Shown here in pieces: positions 53,885 to 63,845 of a DNA stretch of 64,000 nt (positions are counted from its first letter, which is position 1; each line of letters opens with the position of its first letter). A program made the position numbers and the translations under genes. The notes beneath the pieces were generated by a model, which worked only from the letters and a program-made list of their open reading frames with translations, made no database searches and was not told the origin of the DNA. The stretch comes from Edaphosphingomonas laterariae (lineage in GTDB: Bacteria > Pseudomonadota > Alphaproteobacteria > Sphingomonadales > Sphingomonadaceae): assembly GCF_900188165.1 (NCBI RefSeq), contig NZ_FZOS01000009.1, forward strand, positions 1 to 64,000, in the 5' to 3' direction.

Positions 53885-54601
53885 TCACTTCGCCAGTCGA
53901 AGCGATGCCTTGGGCGCGTCCTTGGTCAGCGGCGTCACCCGCCAGGTCAGCGTCTTCATGCCGCCCGCGCCGGGCTGCACGCCGCTTTCTTCATTGTGCA
54001 TGACGATTTCGGCGTCGGTGGTGAGCGTGAAGCTGCCGTCCAGCACGTCGTTGCGGCTCGGCATGCCGGGCGCGGAGGCGCGCTGGTCGGTGGAACCCGC
54101 AAAGGCAGGCGCGCTCACCCGCACCGATCCGTCCTTGCGCAGTTCGACCGCGATGAACGGCAGCACGATCTCCGCATCCGAATTGAACGGATAGACGAAG
54201 CTATGGTCGAGCTTGCCGGAAATCTCGTAATCGATCAGATATTTACCGTTGCCGAGATAGACGACCGAGCGATAGCCGGTTTCCTTCATCAACGCCTCGG
54301 CCACCGCCTTGCGCTTGACTTCGGTTTCGGCCTTTTCCTTGGCTTTCTGCGCCTTTTCGGCCGCCTTTTCAGCCTTCTGCTCGTCGGTCAGCTCGCCTTC
54401 ATCGGTGTCGGAGCCGATGCTGCCGAGGCTCGATTCCATCATCTCCGACGGATCGAGCGCGTAAACCTCGCCCTTATAGGCAAAGCTGTAGCTGCGATCG
54501 GCCTTGACCGTCAGGCCCGAACTGAACTTGCCCGGCTGGAGCAGGCAGCCCGCCAGCAGCATGGGCGCGGCAAGCGCCGCCGCGATCCGCATCCATTGCA
54601 T
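53885..54601 (-). CDS. lipoprotein of unknown function with charged helix
   Basis: 238 residues. Lipobox LLAGCLL after a short signal. A long charged helix (residues 71-105: TDEQKAEKAAEKAQKAKEKA ...) looks like a coiled coil. The rest is a beta-rich part, with YRSVVYLGNGKYLIDYEISG. It lies 3 bases after rlmB on the same strand. No family recognised; possibly envelope stress or assembly. Confidence 0.7.
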   Translation of the reverse strand: MQWMRIAAALAAPMLLAGCLLQPGKFSSGLTVKADRSYSFAYKGEVYALDPSEMMESSLGSIGSDTDEGELTDEQKAEKAAEKAQKAKEKAETEVKRKAVAEALMKETGYRSVVYLGNGKYLIDYEISGKLDHSFVYPFNSDAEIVLPFIAVELRKDGSVRVSAPAFAGSTDQRASAPGMPSRNDVLDGSFTLTTDAEIVMHNEESGVQPGAGGMKTLTWRVTPLTKDAPKASLRLAK

Positions 54602-54604
54602 GCG

Positions 54605-55360
54605 TCATTCCCCCCCTTGATCGCGCGTCGCCACCGCATAAAGCGCGATTGCGGCGGCGTTCGAGATGTTGAGGCTTTCGACGCGCGGGCTGATCGGCAG
54701 CTTGGCAAGCTCGTCGCAATGCGCCTCGGTATTGGCACGCATGCCTTCGCCTTCGGCGCCCAGCACCAGCGCGACGCGGGCGGAGCCGATCGTTTCGCCC
54801 AGCGTCTGGGTGGCATGGCCGGTCAGGCCGACCCGCCAGAAACCGGCTTCGGCAATCTCGTCGAGCGCGCGGGCAAGGTTCACCACGCGCACCCAGGGCA
54901 CCAGTTCGAGCGCGCCCGAGGCGGACCGGGCAAGCGCACCCGATTCGGGCGGGGCGTGGCGATCCTGCGTGACGATGCCGAGCGCATCGAAAGCGGCGGC
55001 GGACCGCAGCACCGCGCCGACATTGTGCGGATCGGTCACCTGATCGAGCACGATCAGCGGCCGGCGATCATCGCGCCCCTGATCGAGCAGATCGCCCAGC
55101 CAGATATCGGGTAGCGGGTCGACCTCGATCACCAGCCCCTGATGCGGCGCATCGGAAGGCACCAGTCGACCGAGATCGGCGACATCGGCGTAGGTGACGG
55201 GGATAACCGGGGGCAGATCGAGCGCGGAAAGCGCCTCGCGCGTGCCCCACATCTTGCGGACGGTGCGGTTGGGATTGGCGAGCGCCGCGATAACCGCATG
55301 GCGCCCCCAGAAACGGGGCCGGCCCGAAGCCGGCGTGGATGGACGATGGCCTCTACGCAT
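54605..55360 (-). CDS. rlmB: TrmH-family 23S rRNA 2'-O-methyltransferase
   Basis: 251 residues, SPOUT fold. Substrate/cofactor motifs: LIVLDQVTDPHNVGAVLRSA, ALVLGAEGEGM and ESLNISNAAAIALYAVA. The N-terminal substrate-binding domain GRHAVIAALANPNRTV is RlmB-like. It methylates G2251 of 23S rRNA in E. coli. ATG 55360 is chosen; the longer frame has no family support. Confidence 0.9.
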   Translation of the reverse strand: MRRGHRPSTPASGRPRFWGRHAVIAALANPNRTVRKMWGTREALSALDLPPVIPVTYADVADLGRLVPSDAPHQGLVIEVDPLPDIWLGDLLDQGRDDRRPLIVLDQVTDPHNVGAVLRSAAAFDALGIVTQDRHAPPESGALARSASGALELVPWVRVVNLARALDEIAEAGFWRVGLTGHATQTLGETIGSARVALVLGAEGEGMRANTEAHCDELAKLPISPRVESLNISNAAAIALYAVATRDQGGE

Positions 55361-55411
55361 AGCCCCGTCTTGGCCCCGCAAGGGGCGCGGCGCAAGGCCG
55401 CGCCGCAAAGC

Positions 55412-55951
55412 TTATTTCGGCGCCAGCACCATCAGCATCTGGCGGCCTTCCATGCGCGGGAATTGTTCGACCTTCGCCACTTCGATCGTGTCGGCCTGAA
55501 CGCGCTGCAGCACCTGCATGCCCAGCTGGCCGTGCGCCAGCTCGCGCCCGCGGAAACGCAAGGTCACCTTCACCTTGTCGCCTTCCTCGATGAACTCGAA
55601 CACCTTCTTCATCTTGGTGTCATAGTCGTGATCATCGATGTTGGGACGCATCTTGATCTCTTTGATCTCCTGCGTCTTCTGGGTCTTGCGGGCAAGGTTG
55701 GCCTTTTTCTGGGCCTCATATTTGAACTTGCCGACGTCCAGGAACTTGGCGACGGGCGGATCGGCGTTGGGCGAAACCTCGACCAGATCGAGCCCGGCCT
55801 CCTGGGCCTGCTCCATCGCCTCGCGCGTGTACATCACGCCCAGATTCTCGCCGTTTTCATCAATCACCCGTACCTTGGGCGACTGGATGAACTCATTATA
55901 TCGCGGGCCGTTGAGCGGCATCGGCGGCTGCCCCAGCGGGCGGCGCATCAT
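55412..55951 (-). CDS. infC: translation initiation factor IF-3
   Basis: 179 residues. N-domain: [20 protein letters not shown] and [20 protein letters not shown]. Linker and C-domain: [55 protein letters not shown]. It binds the 30S subunit and checks the initiator tRNA. The start is an ordinary ATG, unlike the AUU of E. coli. No rpmI-rplT follows; rlmB is next. Confidence 0.96.
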   Translation of the reverse strand: MMRRPLGQPPMPLNGPRYNEFIQSPKVRVIDENGENLGVMYTREAMEQAQEAGLDLVEVSPNADPPVAKFLDVGKFKYEAQKKANLARKTQKTQEIKEIKMRPNIDDHDYDTKMKKVFEFIEEGDKVKVTLRFRGRELAHGQLGMQVLQRVQADTIEVAKVEQFPRMEGRQMLMVLAPK

Positions 55952-56102
55952 GGGCGGACGTATAGCTGCATCTCCTGTTCGCGGCTTCCTGATTGCGCGC
56001 GATGTAATGCGCGCGCGGCCGTTTTGGAAGATGCAGCGCGCGAATCCCGTGCAGAATCGGCGTGATCTGTTGCAGGCGGGACGCGCCTTTCAGGGCAGCC
56101 GA

Positions 56103-56639
56103 TCAGCGCGCCAGCTTGTCGCGCAATCCCTTGAGCGCGGCGAACGGGCCGGTTTCAACCTCGTTTTCCTGAAGGACTCCCGCCGCTTTCAGCACCTGAT
56201 CGGCATTGGCGCTGCGCGGGAACGGATCAAGCGCCAGCGCCAGCGTTTCGGCCACCGCTTCGCCGATATCGATCAACCCGCCCTCGAACGGTACCGTGTC
56301 GCAATCTTCCTCGGACAGCTCGATTTCCTCGGCCGCGCCGGCCTGATCCTCGTGCACGAAACGCAAACGAAATGATTCGTCGATGCGTGCCGGCACCGGT
56401 TCGCCGGTCGCGATGCACGGCTGCTCGACCTCGCCCCGGATGCGGCCCTCGGCCATCACCGACAGCCCTTCGCGGTGCAGGCGCACGTCGGCGGCAAGTG
56501 CGCCGATCGCGATCAGGCCAAAGCGGCGGGCGAGCGCCCCACGCTCCTCGACGGTCGTTTCGATCTCGATAGCCCGTTCGCCCTCGCCCAATGTGTCGAG
56601 GCGGATCGGGCGGGACAGTTCATTGGCGGGTGCAGTCAT
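56103..56639 (-). CDS. YceD/DUF177 family protein
   Basis: 178 residues, acidic C-terminal half. Family pattern: VRLHREGLSVMAEGRIRGEV, EQPCIATGEPVPARIDESFR and DTVPFEGGLIDIGEAVAETL, then LDPFPRSANAD. In other bacteria YceD is linked to rpmF and to 23S rRNA handling. Here its ATG overlaps the stop of the ubiquinol-cytochrome c chaperone gene, an alphaproteobacterial pairing. Confidence 0.88.
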   Translation of the reverse strand: MTAPANELSRPIRLDTLGEGERAIEIETTVEERGALARRFGLIAIGALAADVRLHREGLSVMAEGRIRGEVEQPCIATGEPVPARIDESFRLRFVHEDQAGAAEEIELSEEDCDTVPFEGGLIDIGEAVAETLALALDPFPRSANADQVLKAAGVLQENEVETGPFAALKGLRDKLAR

Positions 56640-57160
56640 GGCGTGGGCAGCTTTCCGGCATAGAGCGCGGCCGCCGGCGTGGCGGCCAGCGCCGCATGAA
56701 GGGCGCGTACACGATTTTCGACAAAGGTGATCGCAGCGCCAGCGGGGGCTTCACCCCGCCAGAGATTGCGGCCCAGCGCGTCGGCCAGCGGCGCATCGCC
56801 CGCCAGCGCGGCCCGATAAGCGGTGATCCGCCCGCCCAGCGCGCTCATCATCCGGCCGACATGCTTGCCGACGACGACATCGCCCACGCCAATCTGGCGC
56901 AGCTGGCCATCCATGTCGTCGACGAACAATTCGGTGAGCAGGGTGGACGGCAGCCGGCCGGCCTCATCCTCGCCCTCCAGCCGGATCAGCACGAGCGCGA
57001 GGACCAGCGCCACCATGTCGAACCGGCCGTCGACCGTATCGGGCACCCCGCCGTCGAGATACCAGATCGGCGTGCGCGCCTCGGCAACCACCGCATCGTA
57101 AAGCGGGCGATAGGGCGCGCGCTGGTCGCGGTCGGGAAAAAGGCGGCTCAGGATGGACAC
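56636..57160 (-). CDS. ubiquinol-cytochrome c chaperone (Cbp3/UQCC1-like)
   Basis: 174 residues from GTG 57160 (MSILSRLFPDRDQ); the frame continues upstream over bamE without support. Family blocks: LYDAVVAEARTPIWYLDGGV, GRFDMVALVLALVLIRLEG, ELFVDDMDGQLRQIGVGDVV and GKHVGRMMSALGGR. In mitochondria Cbp3 helps translation and assembly of cytochrome b; the bacterial homologue probably assists the bc1 complex. Divergent from bamE. Confidence 0.87.
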   Translation of the reverse strand: MSILSRLFPDRDQRAPYRPLYDAVVAEARTPIWYLDGGVPDTVDGRFDMVALVLALVLIRLEGEDEAGRLPSTLLTELFVDDMDGQLRQIGVGDVVVGKHVGRMMSALGGRITAYRAALAGDAPLADALGRNLWRGEAPAGAAITFVENRVRALHAALAATPAAALYAGKLPTP

Positions 57161-57316
57161 GATCGTCAGGACTTTCCGGCTTCTGATGGCGCGCGCTTGC
57201 GTCGGCGCGGTCTCCGCGCATATTGAGGCGCACGGGCGCCGATGCAATGACAATCGGCGGCAGCCCAGAACGCATGGGCCGCCCGGTGGAATGCGTCGAC
57301 GAGGAGAAGTTCCCTT

Positions 57317-57805
57317 ATGCCCTCCCTGCCCATGCGCCTTGGTACGGCCGCGCTGGCGCTGACGCTGCTGGCGACTGCAGGCTGCTCGCGCATCCGCGAT
57401 CACAAGGGCTATATCGTCGATTCGACGCTGGTCGATACGGTGCAGCCGGGGATCGACAACAAGGATTCGGTGGCAAAGACGCTGGGCCGGCCGAGCTTTT
57501 CGGGCCAGTTCGATAAGGGCGCGGAAAGCTGGTATTATATCGGCCGCGATACCCGCCAGCTCGCTTTCTCCAGCCCCCGCCCGGTCGCGCAGACGACGCT
57601 GGCAGTGCGCTTCGATGCCGCCGGCAATGTCGTCCAGGTCGATCGCACGGGGCTCGAAAAGGTCGTCGCGGTCCGCCCGAATGGCGACAAGACGCCGACG
57701 CTCGGTCGCGATCGCGGCTTCTTCGCCGAACTGTTCGGCAATATCGGCCGCGTCGGCGGCATGGGCCCGATGACCGGCGGCGGCACGGCCGACAACCCGC
57801 AATAA
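57317..57805 (+). CDS. bamE: outer membrane assembly lipoprotein BamE
   Basis: 162 residues. Lipobox LLATAGCSR. SmpA/OmlA domain: VDTVQPGIDNKDSVAKTLGR, then SWYYIGRDTRQLAF and LAVRFDAAGNVVQV. It is a small lipoprotein of the BAM complex inserting beta-barrels. The C-terminal GFFAELFGNIGRVGGMG with a Gly-rich tail is the usual alphaproteobacterial extension. Confidence 0.93.
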   Translation: MPSLPMRLGTAALALTLLATAGCSRIRDHKGYIVDSTLVDTVQPGIDNKDSVAKTLGRPSFSGQFDKGAESWYYIGRDTRQLAFSSPRPVAQTTLAVRFDAAGNVVQVDRTGLEKVVAVRPNGDKTPTLGRDRGFFAELFGNIGRVGGMGPMTGGGTADNPQ

Positions 57806-57814
57806 GGCTTCACC

Positions 57815-57837
57815 GGGGCGCCCGAGATCGGCGCCCC
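57815..57837 (+). terminator. bamE terminator hairpin
   Basis: GGGGCGCC (57815-57822) / GGCGCCCC (57830-57837), loop of 7, 9 bases after the bamE stop. Confidence 0.6.
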
Positions 57838-57884
57838 ATTGGCCTCTTCACGCTAAAGCCGATTCGGCGGCTTGCCGCCTCACC

Positions 57885-57926
57885 CGCCCGTTTGTCGGCG
57901 CCCGTTTGCCGGCGCCCGTTTGCCGG
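57885..57926. repeat. three tandem 14-bp repeats
   Basis: Unit CGCCCGTTTGYCGG three times without gaps (57885-57898, 57899-57912, 57913-57926); only one base differs. In the gap between bamE and maeB. Confidence 0.75.
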
Positions 57927-57980
57927 GTCCGGCCACAGGCTCACGGGATCCCGACTCTCGCCAGGACCCCGTGGCATCGC

Positions 57981-60245
57981 TCAGCGGGCGATGCCGCCCG
58001 CCGCCAGCACCGCCAGCGTCACCAGTTCCGATGCGGTCGACCCCATGGTCGCGATCTGCACCGGCTTTTCCATGCCGACCAGCATCGGCCCGATCACCGA
58101 ATCGCCACCCAGTTCGCGCAGCAGCTTGGCCGACAGGTTGGCCGATTGCAGGCCCGGCATGACCAGCACATTGGCCGGCCCGGAAAGCCGCATGAACGGA
58201 TAGTTCTTCTGCAACTTGGGGTTGAGCGCGACGTCCGGCGCCATTTCGCCTTCATATTCGAAGCTGACGCCGCGTTCGTCGAGCAGCGCCACCGCGCCCC
58301 GGATCGGATCGAGCCAATTTCCCGAAGGGTTGCCGAAGGTCGAATAGGACAGGAAGGCGACACGCGGTTCATGGCCCATCGACCGGGCGACGGCGGCGGT
58401 GTGCTCGGCGATGTCCGCCAGTTCCTCGGCGGTCGGGCGTTCGGTGATCGTCGTGTCCGCCATGAACACCGTGTGGCTCTGGCCGACGAGCACGTGGATG
58501 CCGAACGGCTTGCGCCCCTCCGCCGGGTCCAGCACGCGCCGCACCTGCCGCATGGTCTGCGAATAAGTGCGGGTGACGCCGGTGATCATCGCATCCGCCT
58601 CGCCCAGCGCCAGCAGCAGCGAACCGAAGATGTTGCGATCCTGATTGACCATCAGTTCCACATCGCGGCGCAGATAGCCCCGGCGCTGGAGCCGCTGGTA
58701 GAGATAGTCCACCATCTTGGGCACCAGCGGCGAAATCCGGCTGTTGTGCAGCTCGAACTCCTCGGGCTTGTCGACGCCCAGCGCGCGCAGCCGTTCCGGC
58801 ACGTCGTCGCGGCCCACCAGCACCGGAATGCCATAGCCGCCGTCGCGGAACTGGATGGCGGCGCGCAGCACCACCTCTTCCTCGGCCTCGGCGAAGACGA
58901 CGCGCTTGGGATGCGCCTTGGCACCTTCATAAGCGAGCGTCAGCACCGATGTGGTCGGGTTGAGCCGCGCCTTCAGCTCCTGGCGATAGGCGCCGAGATC
59001 GAGGATCGGCTTGCGCGCCACACCCGAATCCATCGCCGCCTTGGCAACCGCCACCGGCACGATTTCCATCAGGCGCGGATCGAACGGCGCGGGGATGATA
59101 TAATCGTTGCCGAAACGCGGCGCCGCGCCGCCATAGGCAGCGGCCACTTCCTCGGGCACCTGTTCGCGCGCCAGTTCAGCCAGTGCCTGCGCGGCGGCGA
59201 TCTTCATTTCCTCGTTGATCGTCGTCGCCCGCACGTCCAGCGCGCCACGGAAGATGAAGGGGAAGCCCAGCACATTGTTCACCTGGTTCGGATAGTCCGA
59301 ACGGCCGGTGGCGATGATCGCGTCGGGGCGCGCGCTGCGCGCTTCCGGGGGCGTGATTTCGGGATCGGGATTGGCCATCGCGAAGATGATCGGCTTGTCG
59401 GCCATCGTCTTCACCATGTCCGCGCTCAGCGCACCGCCGGCCGAAAGGCCGAGGAACACGTCGGCGCCCACCATCGCCTCGGTCAGCGTGCGCCGGTCGG
59501 TCTTCACCGCATGGGCGGACTTCCACTGGTCCATGCCCTCTTCGCGGCCCTGATAGATCACGCCCTTGCGATCGCACATCAGCACACGATCGTGCGGCAC
59601 GCCCATCGACTTGATCAAAGCCGCGCAGGCGATCGCGGCGGCGCCCGCGCCGTTCACCACCACGTCGACGTCGCGGATATCGCGCCCGGTGAGGTGGCAG
59701 GCGTTGATCAGGCCGGCGGCGGCGATGATCGCGGTGCCGTGCTGGTCGTCATGCATCACCGGAATGTTCATGCGCTCGCGCAGCGTCTGCTCGATGATGA
59801 AGCAGGCCGGGGCGGCGATATCTTCCAGATTGATGCCGCCGAAGCTCGGCTCCAGCAGTTCCACGGCCGAAATGAACTTGTCGACATCCTCGGTCGCCAC
59901 TTCGAGGTCGATCGAATCCACGTCGGCGAAGCGCTTGAACAGCACTGCCTTGCCTTCCATCACCGGCTTGGAGGCAAGCGCACCGAGATTGCCGAGCCCA
60001 AGGATCGCGGTGCCGTTGGAAATCACAGCCACCAGATTGCCCTTGGCGGTGTAGTCATAAGCGGTCGCCGGATCTTCGGCGATCGCGCGCACCGGCACGG
60101 CCACGCCGGGCGAATAAGCGAGGCTCAGGTCGCGCTGCGTCGCCATCGGCTTGGATGCGACGATCTCGATCTTGCCCGGTCGACCATGGGAGTGGAACAG
60201 CAGCGCCTCGCGTTCGGAAAACTGGACGTTGCTACCTTCACTCAT
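57981..60245 (-). CDS. maeB: NADP-dependent malic enzyme with phosphotransacetylase-like domain
   Basis: 754 residues, the long MaeB form. The N-terminal malic enzyme part (1-430) has SLAYSPGVAVPVRAIAED, LGLGNLGALASKPVMEGKAV and MHDDQHGTAIIAAAGLINA. The C-terminal part (430-754) is phosphotransacetylase-like: VFAEAEEEVVLRAAIQF, MITGVTRTYSQTMRQV and LVMPGLQSANLSAKLLRELG. It makes pyruvate and NADPH; the second domain is usually regulatory, sensing acetyl-CoA. Divergent from mutS. Confidence 0.96.
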   Translation of the reverse strand: MSEGSNVQFSEREALLFHSHGRPGKIEIVASKPMATQRDLSLAYSPGVAVPVRAIAEDPATAYDYTAKGNLVAVISNGTAILGLGNLGALASKPVMEGKAVLFKRFADVDSIDLEVATEDVDKFISAVELLEPSFGGINLEDIAAPACFIIEQTLRERMNIPVMHDDQHGTAIIAAAGLINACHLTGRDIRDVDVVVNGAGAAAIACAALIKSMGVPHDRVLMCDRKGVIYQGREEGMDQWKSAHAVKTDRRTLTEAMVGADVFLGLSAGGALSADMVKTMADKPIIFAMANPDPEITPPEARSARPDAIIATGRSDYPNQVNNVLGFPFIFRGALDVRATTINEEMKIAAAQALAELAREQVPEEVAAAYGGAAPRFGNDYIIPAPFDPRLMEIVPVAVAKAAMDSGVARKPILDLGAYRQELKARLNPTTSVLTLAYEGAKAHPKRVVFAEAEEEVVLRAAIQFRDGGYGIPVLVGRDDVPERLRALGVDKPEEFELHNSRISPLVPKMVDYLYQRLQRRGYLRRDVELMVNQDRNIFGSLLLALGEADAMITGVTRTYSQTMRQVRRVLDPAEGRKPFGIHVLVGQSHTVFMADTTITERPTAEELADIAEHTAAVARSMGHEPRVAFLSYSTFGNPSGNWLDPIRGAVALLDERGVSFEYEGEMAPDVALNPKLQKNYPFMRLSGPANVLVMPGLQSANLSAKLLRELGGDSVIGPMLVGMEKPVQIATMGSTASELVTLAVLAAGGIAR

Positions 60246-60355
60246 CGAGATACTCCTTCGGGGGCGCTATGTTCGGCGCGCTGCAAAGCGCTGCCTTCGT
60301 GGAAGGGCCTTTTGGGGCATGGCTGGACGGCGGACAAGTCGCTATCAGCGCAGCC

Positions 60356-62971
60356 ATGGCTCGAACGACCAACGAAAATGGCGGCGGCGGCGCGAACGTG
60401 ACGCCGATGATGGCGCAATATCATGCACTCAAGGCGGAAGCGCAGGATTGCCTGCTCTTCTATCGCATGGGCGACTTTTTCGAGCTGTTCTTCGACGATG
60501 CGAAAATCGCCTCGGCCTGCCTCGACATCGCGCTCACCTCGCGCGGCGATGGCGTGCCGATGTGCGGCGTGCCGGCGCATTCGGCCGAGGGCTATCTCGC
60601 CCGGCTGATCAAGGCCGGCCACCGCGTCGCCATCGCCGACCAGACCGAAACCCCCGCCGAAGCCAAGAAGCGCGGCGGATCGAAGGCGCTGGTCGGCCGG
60701 GCGATCGTCCGCGTCGTCACCGCCGGCACACTGACCGAGGAAGCGCTGCTCGATGCGCGCGCGGCCAACTGGCTGGTCGCGCTGGCCGAAGCGGGCGGCC
60801 AGATCGGGCTGGCCGCCGCGGACATTTCGACCGGCCGGTTCGAACTCGCGGCGATTCCCGCCGGCAGCCTCGACGCTGAACTCGCGCGGCTCGGCGCGGC
60901 CGAAACGATCGCGGCCGACGGCTTCGCCTTCGCGCCCGCCGACGCCATTTCCCAGGATCCCCGCGCCTTCGACAGCACCGCCGGCGAAGCCCGGTTGAAG
61001 GCGCTGTTCGGCGTCGCCACGCTCGACAGCTTCGGCGGTTTCGGCCGGGCGGAGCTTGCCGCCGCCGCCGGCCTCCTCGCCTATCTCGATCGCGCCGGCC
61101 AGGGGAAGCTCCCCTTCCTCCAGCCGCCGGCGCGCCGCCACCCGGCCGATCATATGCTGATCGACGCCGCTACCCGCGACAGCCTGGAACTGACGCAGGC
61201 CCAGGGCGGCGGCCGCAAGGGCAGCCTGCTCGATGCGGTCGATCGCACCGTCACGGGCGCCGGCGCCCGGATGCTCGCGGCCGATATCGGCGCCCCCCTG
61301 GCCGAACGGCTGGTGATCGAGGCACGGCTCGATCTCGTCACCCGCTTTGTCGACGATGGCGGATTGCGCGAATCGATCCGCACCAATCTCAAGGCGGCGC
61401 CCGATATCGGCCGCGCGATCGGCCGGCTCGTCGCGGGGCGGGGCAGCCCGCGCGATCTCGGCCTGCTGCGCGATGGGCTCGATGAGGCGCATGGCCTGCA
61501 CGAACGGCTGCTGCGGCTGGGCGACCGGCCGGCGCTGCTCGATCAGCTACTGCCCCAGATGCGCGGCCATGGCGCGCTGATCGACCTGCTCACCCGCGCG
61601 CTGGTGCCGCAGCCGCCGATCGATACCGCGCAAGGCGGCTATATCGCCGAAGGCTATGATCCCGCGCTTGACGATCTGCGCGGCCAGGGAGGCGAAGGGC
61701 GGCGGGCCATCGCCGCGCTCGAAGCGCGCTATCGCGAAGCAACCGGCATCACGAGCCTCAAGATCCGCCACAATGGCGTGCTCGGCTACCATATCGAGGT
61801 GCAGGCCAAGCATGCCGATCCGCTGATGCGGCCCGAATCGGGCTTCACCCATCGGCAGACGCTGGCCGGCGTCGTCCGCTTCAACGCGCCCGACCTGCAC
61901 GAACAGGCGCTGCGCGTCGGTCAGGCCGGCGCCCATGCGCTCGCGGCCGAGGCCGCCCATCTGGAAGAACTGGTCGCCGCCGCGCTCGCCTGCAAGACGG
62001 CGATCGCCGCCACGGCCGATGCGCTCGCCCGGCTCGACGTGGCCGCCGGGCTCGCCGAACGGGCGATCGAAGGCCATTGGTGCCGCCCCGCTTTCGCCGA
62101 AGAACCCTGCTTCGAAGTCGAAGGCGGCCGCCATCCCGTGGTCGAAGCCGCCGTCACCGCCACCGGCGAACGCTTCGTCGCCAATGACTGCCAGTTGCTG
62201 CCCGATCGGCGGCTATGGCTCGTCACCGGCCCCAATATGGGCGGTAAATCGACCTTCCTGCGCCAGAATGCGCTGATCGCGGTGCTGGCGCAGGCGGGCG
62301 GCTATGTGCCTGCCGCGTCTGCCCGGCTGGGCCTTGTCGATCGGCTGTTCAGCCGCGTCGGCGCGTCGGACAATCTGGCGCGCGGACGATCGACCTTCAT
62401 GGTCGAAATGGTGGAAACCGCCGCGATACTCGCGCAGGCCACCGAACGCTCGCTCGTCATCCTCGACGAAGTGGGCCGCGGCACCTCCACCTATGACGGC
62501 CTGGCGATCGCCTGGGCGGTGGTCGAAGCCGTGCATGACATCAACCGCTGCCGCTGCCTGTTCGCCACGCATTATCATGAACTGACCCGGCTCGCCGAAC
62601 GGCTCGACGCGCTCTCGCTCCACCATGTCCGCGCGCGCGAGTGGAAGGGCGATCTCGTCCTCCTCCACGAGCTTGCCGATGGTCCGGCCGATCGCAGCTA
62701 TGGCATCGCCGTCGCGAAGCTGGCCGGGCTGCCGCCCGCCGTGCTCGGTCGCGCGCAATCGGTGCTCGCCAAGCTGGAAAGCGGCCGGGCGGCCACGGGC
62801 GGCATCGCCGCCGGTCTCGATGATCTGCCCCTCTTCGCGGCAGCGGCCGCAGCGCCGCCGCCGCCCGTCGATCCGCTGCGTGAGGCGCTCGATGCGATCC
62901 TCCCCGACGCCCTTTCGCCCCGCGATGCGCTCGATGCACTCTATCGGCTCAAGACGCTGGCGGAGGGCTGA
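60356..62971 (+). CDS. mutS: DNA mismatch repair protein MutS
   Basis: 871 residues from ATG 60356 (MARTTNENGGGGANVTPMMA). Mismatch-binding motif: LLFYRMGDFFELFFDDAK, with the Phe-x-Glu pair. Walker A TGPNMGGKSTFLRQNALIA, Walker B VILDEVGRGTSTYDGLAIAW, ATHYHELTRLAERL. The frame extends 67 codons further upstream, into the maeB promoter and its start; that part is unlikely to be translated. Confidence 0.96.
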   Translation: MARTTNENGGGGANVTPMMAQYHALKAEAQDCLLFYRMGDFFELFFDDAKIASACLDIALTSRGDGVPMCGVPAHSAEGYLARLIKAGHRVAIADQTETPAEAKKRGGSKALVGRAIVRVVTAGTLTEEALLDARAANWLVALAEAGGQIGLAAADISTGRFELAAIPAGSLDAELARLGAAETIAADGFAFAPADAISQDPRAFDSTAGEARLKALFGVATLDSFGGFGRAELAAAAGLLAYLDRAGQGKLPFLQPPARRHPADHMLIDAATRDSLELTQAQGGGRKGSLLDAVDRTVTGAGARMLAADIGAPLAERLVIEARLDLVTRFVDDGGLRESIRTNLKAAPDIGRAIGRLVAGRGSPRDLGLLRDGLDEAHGLHERLLRLGDRPALLDQLLPQMRGHGALIDLLTRALVPQPPIDTAQGGYIAEGYDPALDDLRGQGGEGRRAIAALEARYREATGITSLKIRHNGVLGYHIEVQAKHADPLMRPESGFTHRQTLAGVVRFNAPDLHEQALRVGQAGAHALAAEAAHLEELVAAALACKTAIAATADALARLDVAAGLAERAIEGHWCRPAFAEEPCFEVEGGRHPVVEAAVTATGERFVANDCQLLPDRRLWLVTGPNMGGKSTFLRQNALIAVLAQAGGYVPAASARLGLVDRLFSRVGASDNLARGRSTFMVEMVETAAILAQATERSLVILDEVGRGTSTYDGLAIAWAVVEAVHDINRCRCLFATHYHELTRLAERLDALSLHHVRAREWKGDLVLLHELADGPADRSYGIAVAKLAGLPPAVLGRAQSVLAKLESGRAATGGIAAGLDDLPLFAAAAAAPPPPVDPLREALDAILPDALSPRDALDALYRLKTLAEG

Positions 62972-63079
62972 CCGCCGGAGCAAAGCTTCATCTGCGATTG
63001 ATCCGCAATAGTATTCGCGGTAACGGCCATCTCACCGGAGTCGTGGAACACCCGCTTCGGGGGCGACGAGGTGAGGTGT

Positions 63080-63832
63080 ATGCACGCGGTTTCCCTGCGA
63101 GATGCTGGCGAGCGCCGTCGCGACGCGACCTTCCATGCGACTTTCCCGCCGGCGCCCGAAGCCGCGCCCGACACCGCGACGCCGATCGACCCGGATTCGC
63201 GCTTCGATACCCGGCGGCGCCCCAATATCGGGGCGATCGGCGCGGTCGCGCTCGTCCATGCCGGCCTGTTCGCCGCGCTGATCCAGATGAACGTCATCCC
63301 GATCAAGGCGGTGAAGCGCGAACCGCTGGTCGTCGAACTGATCGTCGAACCGCCGGCACCGCCGCCCGCCCCGCCCGAAACCAAGGTGGAGCCGGTGAAG
63401 CCGATCGAACCCGTGGTGGTTGCGCCGACACCGATCGTCCGCACGATCGCGCCGCCACCACCGCCGGTCGTCGCCACGGCAACCCCGCCGCCGCCGCAAT
63501 CGGCGGTCGTCGCGGCCAATGCAACGCCAGCACCACCGGCCGGCCCGGTCAGCGCCGGTGATCTTTCGTCGACGATGATCGAATTCAAGGCGCCGGCCTA
63601 TCCGGTCGAATCGCGCCGCAAGAAGGAACAGGGCATCGTGCTGCTCAACCTGCTGCTCGGGCTCGACGGCCGGGTCAGCGAGATCGCGGTGCAGAAGTCG
63701 AGCGGCTTCGCGCGGCTCGACGAAGCGGCGCTGAAGGCCGTGCGGCGCTGGCGCTGGTCGCCCCTGATGCGCGGCGGCCAGCCGATGATGGTGCGCGGCG
63801 TCGTCGAAATCCCCTTCATCATCAAGAATTGA
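63080..63832 (+). CDS. tonB: TonB energy transducer
   Basis: 250 residues (253 if ATG 63071 is used). One membrane helix ([18 protein letters not shown], about 57-75), then a Pro/Val-rich periplasmic stretch, then the C-terminal TonB domain: [53 protein letters not shown]. It carries proton-motive energy to outer-membrane receptors. exbB/exbD are not in the window; the next gene is piuC-like. Confidence 0.92.
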   Translation: MHAVSLRDAGERRRDATFHATFPPAPEAAPDTATPIDPDSRFDTRRRPNIGAIGAVALVHAGLFAALIQMNVIPIKAVKREPLVVELIVEPPAPPPAPPETKVEPVKPIEPVVVAPTPIVRTIAPPPPPVVATATPPPPQSAVVAANATPAPPAGPVSAGDLSSTMIEFKAPAYPVESRRKKEQGIVLLNLLLGLDGRVSEIAVQKSSGFARLDEAALKAVRRWRWSPLMRGGQPMMVRGVVEIPFIIKN

Positions 63833-63845
63833 ACGGTCGCCCGCG

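Noticed and set aside
57885-57926. CRISPR array
   Set aside because: Units are contiguous with no spacers and only 14 bases long.
60155-60355. N-terminal extension of MutS
   Set aside because: Covers the maeB start and the divergent promoter; no MutS family similarity before residue MARTT.
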